From Planctomycetota bacterium (GTDB lineage: Bacteria; Planctomycetota; Phycisphaerae; Phycisphaerales; UBA1924): DNA of 9,071 nucleotides. This document shows positions 1 through 6,023 of this stretch, in pieces; the first letter of the stretch is position 1; the number at the start of each line of letters is the position of its first letter. The notes beneath the pieces are model-generated. The model saw nothing but the letters and a program-made list of their open reading frames with translations, searched no databases and was not told the DNA's origin. A program made the translations under genes and the position numbers. Location: contig JAEYNG010000153.1 in NCBI GenBank assembly GCA_023412695.1, positions 1 to 9,071 of the forward strand, given 5' to 3'.

Positions 1-159
1 CCGATGGGCCGCGTGGCGAGCCGTGGGGACAAGCGAGAGGTTGACTTCCACCGCGCATGCCTGTCGGTCGAGTCCGAGCTGCCGGAGCAGGTCCTCGACG
101 CTCGATCCGGCGTCCACTGTCTGCTCCTCTCCGTTCACTTGAATACGGATGGTGGCCAT
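1..159 (-). CDS. thiS: Sulfur carrier protein ThiS (3' end cut off by the window)
   Basis: ThiS is a small ubiquitin-fold protein. Its C-terminal Gly-Gly is adenylated and thiocarboxylated, and it gives sulfur to the thiazole half of thiamine in the cytoplasm. Reading the minus strand from an ATG at 157-159 gives 53 codons open to the edge. The protein begins MATIRIQVNGEEQ, followed by a VEDLLRQLGL helix (about residues 21-30) and the VEVNLSLVP segment (37-45). This order matches ThiS: a beta strand, the T/SV-x-x-LL helix, then A-V-E-V-N-x-x-x-V-P with a charged R-H stretch. The missing part should be only about 13-15 residues, including the DGD and terminal GG motifs, so the diagnostic GG is not seen. 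No clear Shine-Dalgarno precedes the ATG. No TPP riboswitch motif (CTGAGA) was found upstream. MoaD, which shares the fold, is the alternative, but the VNxxxVP segment favours ThiS. Confidence 0.83.
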   Translation of the reverse strand, partial: MATIRIQVNGEEQTVDAGSSVEDLLRQLGLDRQACAVEVNLSLVPTARHAAHR

Positions 160-276
160 GCGGTATTCTTGGCCTGCAAACGGTTACGAGCGGGCCGGCG
201 GGTGTAACGTTTTCATGGCCGTGGTGTACAACCCGGTGGCGTTCGGCAGAGCCTTCGATCACTCGGAGCAGGACCG
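160..276. promoter_or_regulatory. Divergent intergenic region between thiS and the lipoprotein gene
   Basis: These 117 bases separate two genes transcribed away from each other, so both promoters must lie here or inside the flanking genes. The middle, around 203-232, is the least GC-rich part. I see no convincing -35/-10 pair on either strand, no riboswitch motif and no clear operator palindrome. Confidence 0.4.
265..268 (+). promoter_or_regulatory. Ribosome binding site supporting the start at 277
   Basis: GGAG ends 8 bases before the ATG at 277 and 11 before the adjacent ATG at 280. It supports a start at this ATG pair and slightly favours the first. Confidence 0.6.
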
Positions 277-1413
277 ATGATGGCGAGCGTTGGCAGACTG
301 ATGGCAGGCGTCGCGTTGGCGGCGGTGGTGCTTCTGATGCCTGCCTGCGGACGCGAGAAGCAGTACAGCCAGGACACGCCCGACGACGTCATCCGGTCGG
401 CCGTCGAAATGGTGCGTGACGGGCGAACGGACCTGTTGCCGAACCTCATCGCGGCCGACAACGCCGAGATGCGCCGAATGCTCGACCGGCTCGGGGTGCT
501 CTTCGGACACATGCAGGAACTGGCCAAGGCGGCCAACGAGCGGTTCCCTCAGGAGATGGCCGAGCTGATGGCCAAGGCAAAGGCCGAGGCGGAGAAGGGG
601 ACTGGGAGCCCGCTGCTCGACACGCTGCGTTCTGGTCGCCCGCCGCGGGGCGGACCGCCGGGGAGCGACGGCGAGACCGCGATCCGCGATTTGATCAACC
701 GGCTGTTCGCGGATCCGTATGGCTGGCTGGATCGGAACGCCGAGCGCCTCACAACTGAGATTGTCGCGGATGATCAGGCGGTCGTGTTGCTTGACAACCA
801 GCCGCTCATCCCGGTGGTCGGGCTGCCGCTCATCGAGCGTGACGGCAAATGGTACATCTCGCTCCCGACGCATATGCCGCCGCTGAGCATGGCCTGGCCG
901 CGGAGCAAGCCGCAATGGGACATTCTGCGCTCGTTCGTCACGATCATCGACAAGGCGGTCGTGGAGATGACCGAGGACATCCGCCTCGGGCGAGTGGGGG
1001 GGATCGACCACCTGGCGAGCAAAGCACAGGACAAGATGCTCTTCCCCGCGGGAATGGCGTTCATCGCCTACCAGCGGGAGCTCGAGGTTCGGTCGCGGGT
1101 GGACCGCCGGATGTCGCAGTGGCGTACGCGTCAGCGCGAATGGGTGAAGTCGGCCAGTGAAAAGGGCCGCGAGGTCTCGCCAAGGGTGCTCGAGGCGATC
1201 GAGAAAGTCGCGCCGGCGGAAATTGAAACGGTTGTCCGCAAACGCCGCCCGCTGGCCATTGACAAACTCTCAGACACGGAGTTCGAGGACCTTGCGACGA
1301 AGTGGCTCAAGGCCCAGGGGCTGAACATCTCGCTCGGCGGCGACCTGCCGTCGGAGGCTGCTCATACGCTCGCCGACGAATGGCTCTCGTCGCGCGTGGC
1401 CCCAAAGAACTGA
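277..1413 (+). CDS. Predicted lipoprotein of unknown function, 378 residues
   Basis: I do not recognise the family. Residues 1-23 form a bacterial lipoprotein signal: an Arg at 7, a hydrophobic core (9-21), then M-P-A-C with the lipidated Cys at 24. The mature protein is therefore predicted to be membrane-anchored and face the periplasm. After an opening TPDDVIRSAVEMVRDG helix comes a charged Ala/Glu/Lys-rich helical stretch (about 60-108) and a short Gly/Pro/Arg-rich linker (119-130). A middle part (about 135-198) ends in DGKWYISLP, a strand pattern seen in NTF2-like and related small alpha/beta domains. The C-terminal part (210-378) is mainly helical and rich in Arg and Glu. There is no enzyme motif and no Cys other than the lipobox Cys. 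The N-terminal TPDDVIRSA stretch recalls lipoproteins with DUF4878-like folds, but this is weak. The GGAG at 265-268 supports the start. The gene is divergent from thiS and convergent with the lipid kinase gene, so it is probably transcribed alone. Confidence 0.85.
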   Translation: MMASVGRLMAGVALAAVVLLMPACGREKQYSQDTPDDVIRSAVEMVRDGRTDLLPNLIAADNAEMRRMLDRLGVLFGHMQELAKAANERFPQEMAELMAKAKAEAEKGTGSPLLDTLRSGRPPRGGPPGSDGETAIRDLINRLFADPYGWLDRNAERLTTEIVADDQAVVLLDNQPLIPVVGLPLIERDGKWYISLPTHMPPLSMAWPRSKPQWDILRSFVTIIDKAVVEMTEDIRLGRVGGIDHLASKAQDKMLFPAGMAFIAYQRELEVRSRVDRRMSQWRTRQREWVKSASEKGREVSPRVLEAIEKVAPAEIETVVRKRRPLAIDKLSDTEFEDLATKWLKAQGLNISLGGDLPSEAAHTLADEWLSSRVAPKN

Positions 1414-2301
1414 TCAGCCGGATGTCAGCACGCTGAGCGCTGACCTGCGGATCGAGCACCGGACCTCCGTCCCCGGCGCGAGCGTCCCTGCGTGCTCGCC
1501 GTCGAGCTGCAGCGGCACCGCGGCGTGCGGGCGGATGACGACCTCGCGACCGCGGACCGCGGGGATGCCCGCGCCACCGACGTGGCGCCCGGAGAACACC
1601 TGCACCGCGCGGCGGAGGATCGAGAGACGCGAGTCCATCGGCAGGAAGAGCGTGTCGAACTCGCCATCGGTCATCGAGGCCGACCGCGCAGGATCGAGCC
1701 GCGCGGCATACTGACGCGAGTTGGCGACGATGAACATCCCCGGCTCGCCGCGGATCGTCTCGCGCCCGTCGATGGTGACGGTAAGCGGCACAAACCTCGG
1801 TTGAATGAACTCGGCCGCGGCATGGCGGAGGTACGTCCACCGCGAGATCGCCCCGGTCCTGCGGCTGGCGATGCGTTCGACGATGCAGGAGTCGAACCCG
1901 ACGCTGGCCATGAGCAGGAACGGCCTCGAGTCGCAGAGGCCGACGTCGATGCGCCGGCACGCCGCGGTTTCGAGCGCTCGAACGATCGATGACGGATCGC
2001 GCATGTGCCCGAACTCGCGCGCGAATAGGTTTTCGGTGCCGGTCGGAAAGTGCACGACCGGTACGCTCGTTTCGAGGAGCAGGGACGCCGCGTGATGAAC
2101 TGTTCCATCCCCGCCGGCGATCACCAGCGCATCCGCGCCGTCGAGCTTTGCCAGCAGGTCATCGTCTCTCGCAACGCCACGCCGCACATCGTGCAGCACT
2201 GCTTCGTGACCCGAAAGCGTCAAACGCTGCGCAAGCTCTTCGACGGAGCGTCGCCCGATGCCGCGGCCGGAAATCGAGTTGCAAAGCACGACCACCCGCA
2301 T
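1414..2301 (-). CDS. Diacylglycerol/sphingosine kinase-family lipid kinase (YegS/DgkB-like)
   Basis: Members of this family transfer phosphate from ATP to the hydroxyl of a membrane lipid such as diacylglycerol, acting at the cytoplasmic face of the membrane. The 295 residues match the usual length of about 290-310. Domain 1 opens with the strand MRVVVLCNSISGRG, where most relatives have a Asn-Pro-x-Ser/Ala-Gly loop. The nucleotide-binding GGDGT is at 63-67 and PTGTENLFA at 86-94. Domain 2, a beta sandwich, carries ASVGFDSCIV (132-141, the family's GxGFDA block), DGEFD (212-216, the DGxLD block) and LDGE (266-269), whose Glu is the likely catalytic base. All core motifs are intact. The exact substrate (diacylglycerol, phosphatidylglycerol, undecaprenol or a sphingoid base) cannot be told from sequence. 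The gene lies 27 bases after the zinc-ribbon membrane protein gene on the same strand, so it is likely co-transcribed with it. No clear Shine-Dalgarno is seen. Confidence 0.9.
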   Translation of the reverse strand: MRVVVLCNSISGRGIGRRSVEELAQRLTLSGHEAVLHDVRRGVARDDDLLAKLDGADALVIAGGDGTVHHAASLLLETSVPVVHFPTGTENLFAREFGHMRDPSSIVRALETAACRRIDVGLCDSRPFLLMASVGFDSCIVERIASRRTGAISRWTYLRHAAAEFIQPRFVPLTVTIDGRETIRGEPGMFIVANSRQYAARLDPARSASMTDGEFDTLFLPMDSRLSILRRAVQVFSGRHVGGAGIPAVRGREVVIRPHAAVPLQLDGEHAGTLAPGTEVRCSIRRSALSVLTSG

Positions 2302-2328
2302 GGCCAGAGCGTATGCGAAAGGAAAGGA

Positions 2329-3285
2329 TCACCTCTCGGCTGGCGGCGGCTGGAATCGTGTTGGCGCCTCGGCGGCCTTTCGCGCAGCGTGCTGGGCGCG
2401 TGCCTTGAAGCGGTCAAGCTTCGCCTCCGCGGCGATATGGTTCCACACGGCCCACCTGGCCATGCTCTGCAGCCTGAAGAGGCAGTACAGAAAATAACCC
2501 GGAGGCATGTAGACGATTGCAATGAGTAGGGTGGCGAGGACGCCGCCGATGATCCCTCCAAGAATGCCCGTGTAGCCATTAAGGACCGAGAGCCCGATGA
2601 TCAGCCCACAAAAGCCGATCGTCCACGCGCAACCGCGGAACGAGTCGGCGAGCGATGAGTCCTCGGCCCAATCCGCCATGTGCGAGAGGTACACGCAGAG
2701 TGGTGCAAGACCCCCGACCGCGATGAGAAGTGAGACACCCGCGCACGAGATCGCCGCGTACAGCGCGCCGGTTGACAGCGAGTTGTTGTACACCCAGTTG
2801 CAGAACAACCCGAGGCCGAGCGTTAGAGGCCAGAACACCTGCGTGACGCGCGCGGCCAGCCTCAACCCGCGCCACTCCCGTTGTGTGTCGATGTCCGTCG
2901 CGGGCAGCGGTGGCCGTGGACGCGTGGCGAGGAACACGCCGAACGACCAGGCGAGCGTGACGCCGCCGAGGATGAGCAGCATCGCGCTTCCCCGCACGAA
3001 CAGCAACGCGACAAGCAGCACCATGAACGCGGTCGCGGAAAGAAAGAGGACCAGAGCGCCGGTCGCGAAAACTTCCAGCCACACCATGGGCGCGTGCACG
3101 AGTTGATCGGTGTAGCGCGGGGCACGCTTCTTCCCCTGGATCAGTCGGCCGCACTCCGGGCACCTACCGCTGATCTTGAGCCCCCTGAGGTTGTACCCAC
3201 ACTTCACACAGGTCCGGTCGTCAAGAATGACTTCCGGCGCCTTGTAGCGGATCGACAGCGGGGGTTCGTTGGCTGGCTGCGGCAT
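2329..3285 (-). CDS. Zinc-ribbon multi-spanning membrane protein, lineage-specific, function unknown
   Basis: With the ATG at 3283-3285 the protein has 318 residues. An N-terminal tail leads into a four-cysteine zinc ribbon: C26-x2-C29-GYNLRGL and R-C42-x2-C45-G. Hydrophobic segments follow at about 68-97, 100-120, 145-165, 173-200, 218-236 and 240-270, suggesting about six membrane spans. The C-terminal tail (about 275-318) is basic and Ala-rich, ending in a Pro-rich stretch. The CGYNLRGL...RCPECG form of ribbon is, to my knowledge, characteristic of planctomycete membrane proteins. The ribbon probably binds structural zinc on the cytoplasmic side, and no catalytic motif is visible. The frame stays open upstream to 3411, but that extension overlaps the end of purQ and reads as Arg/Ala-rich shadow sequence, so I chose the internal ATG. 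A GTG at 3307-3309 is a possible alternative, and neither start has a clear Shine-Dalgarno. It sits 64 bases after purQ and 27 bases before the lipid kinase. Confidence 0.82.
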   Translation of the reverse strand: MPQPANEPPLSIRYKAPEVILDDRTCVKCGYNLRGLKISGRCPECGRLIQGKKRAPRYTDQLVHAPMVWLEVFATGALVLFLSATAFMVLLVALLFVRGSAMLLILGGVTLAWSFGVFLATRPRPPLPATDIDTQREWRGLRLAARVTQVFWPLTLGLGLFCNWVYNNSLSTGALYAAISCAGVSLLIAVGGLAPLCVYLSHMADWAEDSSLADSFRGCAWTIGFCGLIIGLSVLNGYTGILGGIIGGVLATLLIAIVYMPPGYFLYCLFRLQSMARWAVWNHIAAEAKLDRFKARAQHAARKAAEAPTRFQPPPAER

Positions 3286-3349
3286 CGGCGGTTGGTCAGG
3301 GCCCGGCACCCGGTACGCGTCCGCGCGTCGACCGGCTGCCGACAACAGC

Positions 3350-4207
3350 CTACCGCGTAGAAGCGATCGGGGTGCGGCCCGTCGTGCGGATCGACGCCGC
3401 GGCCACAGCATCCTTGAACAGCAGCCGCCCCGGGGCCTCGCGGTCGGTCAGCGACGAATCCAGCCGCGTCCACCACGGGTGCAGGTGCCACGCGAGGAAC
3501 CGTTCCGGGTGCGGCATGAGGCCGAAGATCCGGCCGGAAGGGTCGCAGATCCCAGCGATGTCCGCGGCGGAACCGTTTGGGTTGTCCACATAGGTGAGCG
3601 CGACCTGCGCCCCGGCCTTGAGCGTCTCCAGCACCGCGGGCGAGGCCGTCACAAATCGGCCTTCACCGTGAGCGATCGGCAGCACCAACGCTGAATCGCG
3701 GAGCTCAGGGTTCTTCTCACCCTCTCGCCACAGGGCGGTGAGCGACCGCGTCCAGACGCACGCCGAGCCTGGTTCAGGCCGGACACGCACCCACGAATCG
3801 ATGAACCGGGCTCCAGAGTTGTGGGTAAGGGCAACGGTCTGTTGCGGCGCACTGTCCTCCGGCCAGTCTTGCCCCGCCGCAGGACCCGGGAGCAGGCCGA
3901 CCTGCACGAGCGCCTGGAAGCCGTTGCAGACGCCGATCATCGGCACACCGCGGCGGGCGGCGTCGCGCAGCGCGGGGTAGAGCCGCTCCCGAAGCTTGAC
4001 CGCGAGGATCCGCCCCGAAGCGACGTCATCGCCGTAGGAAAACCCGCCCGGGAAGCCGATCAGGTCGGCGGATTCAACATGAGAAGGGTTCGCGATCAGC
4101 CGCTCGAGGTGGACGAGCTCAACCTGAGCGCCCGCGAGCTCGAAGGCGCGGCACAGCTCGGCGTCGCAGTTGGTCCCGGCGGTGCGGATGACAAGCGCGG
4201 TGGGCAT
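3350..4207 (-). CDS. purQ: Phosphoribosylformylglycinamidine synthase, glutaminase subunit PurQ
   Basis: PurQ hydrolyses glutamine and passes ammonia to PurL, which converts FGAR to FGAM in de novo purine synthesis. In lineages with separate small PurL and PurQ, the PurS protein completes the complex. The 285 residues form a class I glutamine amidotransferase. The N-terminal strand ends in GTNCD (11-15). GFPGGFSYGDD is at 51-61. The nucleophile is C94 in IGVCNGFQAL, and the His/Glu pair is H233 and E235 in GLMPHPER. PurQ-specific blocks are the NSGARFIDSWV segment (130-140), PIAHGEGRF (177-185) and YVDNPNGS (206-213). All catalytic residues are present. At 285 residues it is longer than the roughly 225-230 of the Bacillus-type protein, with extra sequence mainly at about 105-125, 143-175 and after 240. 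The ATG at 4205-4207 is preferred, because the in-frame GTG at 4231 abuts a terminator T-run. purL and purS are not in the window. Confidence 0.94.
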   Translation of the reverse strand: MPTALVIRTAGTNCDAELCRAFELAGAQVELVHLERLIANPSHVESADLIGFPGGFSYGDDVASGRILAVKLRERLYPALRDAARRGVPMIGVCNGFQALVQVGLLPGPAAGQDWPEDSAPQQTVALTHNSGARFIDSWVRVRPEPGSACVWTRSLTALWREGEKNPELRDSALVLPIAHGEGRFVTASPAVLETLKAGAQVALTYVDNPNGSAADIAGICDPSGRIFGLMPHPERFLAWHLHPWWTRLDSSLTDREAPGRLLFKDAVAAASIRTTGRTPIASTR

Positions 4208-4232
4208 CCCGAAGCGTAGCCGCACGCGCACG

Positions 4233-4264
4233 AAAAAGGCCCGGCCGAATCGCCCGGCCGGGCC
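4233..4264 (-). terminator. Rho-independent terminator after the redoxin gene
   Basis: Read on the minus strand, a perfect 10-bp GC stem (GGCCCGGCCG at 4264-4255 pairing with CGGCCGGGCC at 4247-4238) has a 7-base loop and is followed at once by five T (4237-4233). It begins 27 bases past the stop of the redoxin gene at 4292 and ends 25 bases before the purQ ATG. The plus strand has no T-run after the stem, so it works in one direction only. Confidence 0.85.
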
Positions 4265-4291
4265 CTGTATCGCGTATCGATCGACCTCGCC

Positions 4292-4987
4292 TCAGTTGGC
4301 GTACTTCACGCCGCAGCCGTAGCTCTTGGTCTCGGGCTCGGTCACCGTCTCGCCCTTGACGAGCTGGTTGAGAGCCTGGCGGACGTAGTTCTTGTACTCC
4401 TTGTCGTCGAAGGACTTATTGTTGTCGATACCGCCCTTGTAGGCGACCTTGCCGTCCTTGCCGATGATGTACATGTCCGGGGTGCGGGTCGCGCCGTACG
4501 CCTTGCCGACGGTGCCATTCTCATCGAGCAGGATCGGGTATGGCTGGTTCCACTCCTTCTTGTACTTGGCGTTCAGGTCCTTGCCGGAGCCCTGCTTGCC
4601 CGCCGCGCCGGAGTTCACGGCAAGGAACACGACGTCCTTGCCGGAGAAGTCCTTGTGGAGGTCATTGAAGGTGGAGCCCTTCTTGCCGTAGTGCTTGGCG
4701 ACGTGCGGGCACTCGGCGTTGAACCACTGCAGGACGACGATCTTGTCCTTGTAGTCCGACAGGTTGACGGTCTTGCCGTCGGTGTCGGTGAGCGTAAACG
4801 CCGGTGCGGTGTCGCCGACCGACACGCCGTCCGATTTCTTGGCGCTGGTTTCGGACTGCTTCTTGCTGTCTTGCTGCTTGGTCCCCGTCGGCTTGGCGGC
4901 CGGCGTAGCGCCCTGGCCATATGCGGAGGGCGCGGCGAGCAGCAGTCCGCCGGCAACGACGAGCGAAAGCAGTGAACGTGCGAACAT
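4292..4987 (-). CDS. Secreted thioredoxin-fold (AhpC/TSA-type redoxin) protein with non-CxxC active site
   Basis: This is a predicted exported thiol-redox protein of 231 residues. Residues 1-24 are a signal peptide (FARSLLSLVVAGGLLLAAP, probable cut after AYG), followed by a low-complexity Lys/Gln/Ser/Thr linker (about 25-54). The redoxin domain begins VGDTAPAFTLTDTDGK (57-72), a classic AhpC/TSA opening. It continues with NLSDYKDKIVVLQWFNAECPHV, where the expected CxxC is C93-P-H-V, so only the first Cys remains. The cis-proline is P170 in TRTPDMYII. A second Cys, C225, lies near the C-terminus in SYGCGVKYAN. I recall relatives with a similar GCSIKW-like tail, so C225 may be the resolving partner. 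AAGGAG at 4994-4999, six bases before the ATG, fixes the start. A strong terminator follows (4233-4264). The DsbD alpha-like gene lies 91 bases upstream on the same strand. The substrate (peroxide, or protein disulfides) is not determined. Confidence 0.9.
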   Translation of the reverse strand: MFARSLLSLVVAGGLLLAAPSAYGQGATPAAKPTGTKQQDSKKQSETSAKKSDGVSVGDTAPAFTLTDTDGKTVNLSDYKDKIVVLQWFNAECPHVAKHYGKKGSTFNDLHKDFSGKDVVFLAVNSGAAGKQGSGKDLNAKYKKEWNQPYPILLDENGTVGKAYGATRTPDMYIIGKDGKVAYKGGIDNNKSFDDKEYKNYVRQALNQLVKGETVTEPETKSYGCGVKYAN

Positions 4988-4993
4988 GGATGT

Positions 4994-4999
4994 CTCCTT
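4994..4999 (-). promoter_or_regulatory. Strong ribosome binding site of the redoxin gene
   Basis: On the minus strand this reads AAGGAG, six bases before the ATG at 4985-4987. It is the best Shine-Dalgarno in the window and suggests efficient translation. Confidence 0.8.
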
Positions 5000-5078
5000 C
5001 GAATCAATCTCGGTAGACGGCGCGGGCTATTCGCGGTCACACGCCGCGGGCGGCGCCGTCGCACATATCAAGGCGGAA

Positions 5079-5930
5079 CTAGGAACCCGACCCCGCGGGT
5101 GCGGGCTTTGAAACACTGATCTGGTAATACTCGGGCTTGCTGTCGCCCTTGCGGATCTCGAGAACCCCCCGCAACTGTTGGTCCCCCTTCGGCTGCTTCA
5201 CGCCGAACTGCAGGCGAGACCCCTTCGTCTCGCCCTCCTTCAGCGGCGACTGCATCGCGACCGCGTCCTCTTCTGGGTGGAAGACCAGCAGACTCGCGCC
5301 CGGTGCGTCGATCGTCACCTTGTCGCCGCGCCACTCGACCTTCGCCGGCGGCTCTTCTTTCGGCAGTTTCTTCGGCAGGCGTTCCCTCGCCGCGGCGAAC
5401 ACCCCTGTCGCCTTCGGATCAGGCTGTGCCGCGGGCATCGCGTCCCGCACCGGCAGCGTTACCTTGAATGCGGCATCCTCCATCACGCACGCCTCCTGGC
5501 ACACGAGCCACTCGGCCTTCACGCCCAGTCGGGCCGACGTCCCGACCTTCGCGTTCACCGGCACGTCGACGCCGATCAGCAGCGTCATCTGCTCGTGCAG
5601 GATCGAATCCACCAGGCCGCCCGGCGCGATATGCCGCTCCGGCGCGGGCCACTGCACCTCCGAGACTGAGTAGCCGTCCGGCAACTCGAACTCGAGCTGC
5701 GGCGGCATGCCGGTGTCGTTCTGCCCCTTCCAGTACATGTGCCAGCCCGGCTCAATTGCGAACTCCAACGCGAGCCACGCACGCTTCCCGGGGGCGAGGT
5801 TCTGATGCTCGGCGAGCAAACGCGCACGCGCGCGGGGCGCCTGCGGGGCATCGGAGGCTCCCCGTGCTGGAGCATGAAAGAGCCCAACCCCGAGCAATCC
5901 GATCAGGATCGCGAACACGCGCATCGTCAT
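5079..5930 (-). CDS. Exported stand-alone DsbD alpha-type (thiol:disulfide interchange N-terminal) domain protein
   Basis: In DsbD and ScsB the N-terminal alpha domain receives electrons from the membrane domain and passes them to periplasmic partners. Here the domain stands alone in 283 residues. A signal peptide covers about 1-24 (RVFAILIGLLGVGLF core, likely cut after ARG-A). The domain follows: EFAIEPGWHMYWKGQNDTGMP (56-76), ELPDGYSVSEVQWPAPER (82-99), then AEWLVC144QEAC148 (139-148). This order and the W-L-V-C-x3-C pattern match ScsB/DsbD alpha domains. The C-terminal 110 residues (about 170-283) form a Pro/Lys-rich linker and beta-rich stretch without cysteines. There are no membrane spans beyond the signal and no C-terminal thioredoxin domain. 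The ATG at 5928-5930 is chosen because AAGGGA (5939-5944) lies eight bases before it; the longer in-frame start at 5963 would place that site inside the coding sequence. It precedes the redoxin gene on the same strand. Confidence 0.85.
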   Translation of the reverse strand: MTMRVFAILIGLLGVGLFHAPARGASDAPQAPRARARLLAEHQNLAPGKRAWLALEFAIEPGWHMYWKGQNDTGMPPQLEFELPDGYSVSEVQWPAPERHIAPGGLVDSILHEQMTLLIGVDVPVNAKVGTSARLGVKAEWLVCQEACVMEDAAFKVTLPVRDAMPAAQPDPKATGVFAAARERLPKKLPKEEPPAKVEWRGDKVTIDAPGASLLVFHPEEDAVAMQSPLKEGETKGSRLQFGVKQPKGDQQLRGVLEIRKGDSKPEYYQISVSKPAPAGSGS

Positions 5931-6023
5931 CAGATGATTCCCTTCCCTGGGCGAGAACGCCAAATCGTCACCGCGGTTCTACCGCCGCCGCCCCACCCTG
6001 CTGCATTTGGTATCCTTGCCCAT
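5931..6023. promoter_or_regulatory. Divergent intergenic region between the DsbD alpha-like and rhodanese-like genes
   Basis: These 93 bases must supply promoters for both directions. AAGGGA on the minus strand (5939-5944) is the ribosome binding site of the DsbD alpha-like gene. On the plus strand TATCCT (6011-6016) resembles a -10 box, but it is only 7 bases from the ATG and has no good -35 partner, so I do not call it. No operator palindrome was found. Confidence 0.4.

Noticed and set aside
160..276. Possible TPP riboswitch upstream of thiS.
   Set aside because: The conserved CTGAGA and related core motifs are absent on the minus strand, and the leader is too short for a full TPP aptamer plus expression platform with confidence.
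259..1011. A 250-codon minus-strand frame opposite the lipoprotein gene.
   Set aside because: It has Arg/His-rich shadow composition and no motif. The plus-strand frame has a lipobox signal and a ribosome binding site.
1307..1960. A 217-codon minus-strand frame within the lipid kinase region.
   Set aside because: It is out of frame with the kinase, which has every family motif; this frame is Arg/Pro/Ala-rich and featureless.
3310..3335. Imperfect hairpin (CCGGT...ACCGG arms) between purQ and the zinc-ribbon gene.
   Set aside because: The stem is interrupted and no T-run follows on the minus strand, so it is not a convincing terminator.
3286..3411. N-terminal extension of the zinc-ribbon membrane protein by 42 residues.
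   Set aside because: It would overlap the purQ 3' end by about 62 bases, is Arg/Ala-rich, and adds no recognisable sequence. The ATG at 3283-3285 gives a sensible start.
5739..6023. N-terminal extension of the rhodanese-like protein by 95 residues.
   Set aside because: It is antisense to the DsbD alpha-like gene and would bury the lipoprotein signal inside the protein.
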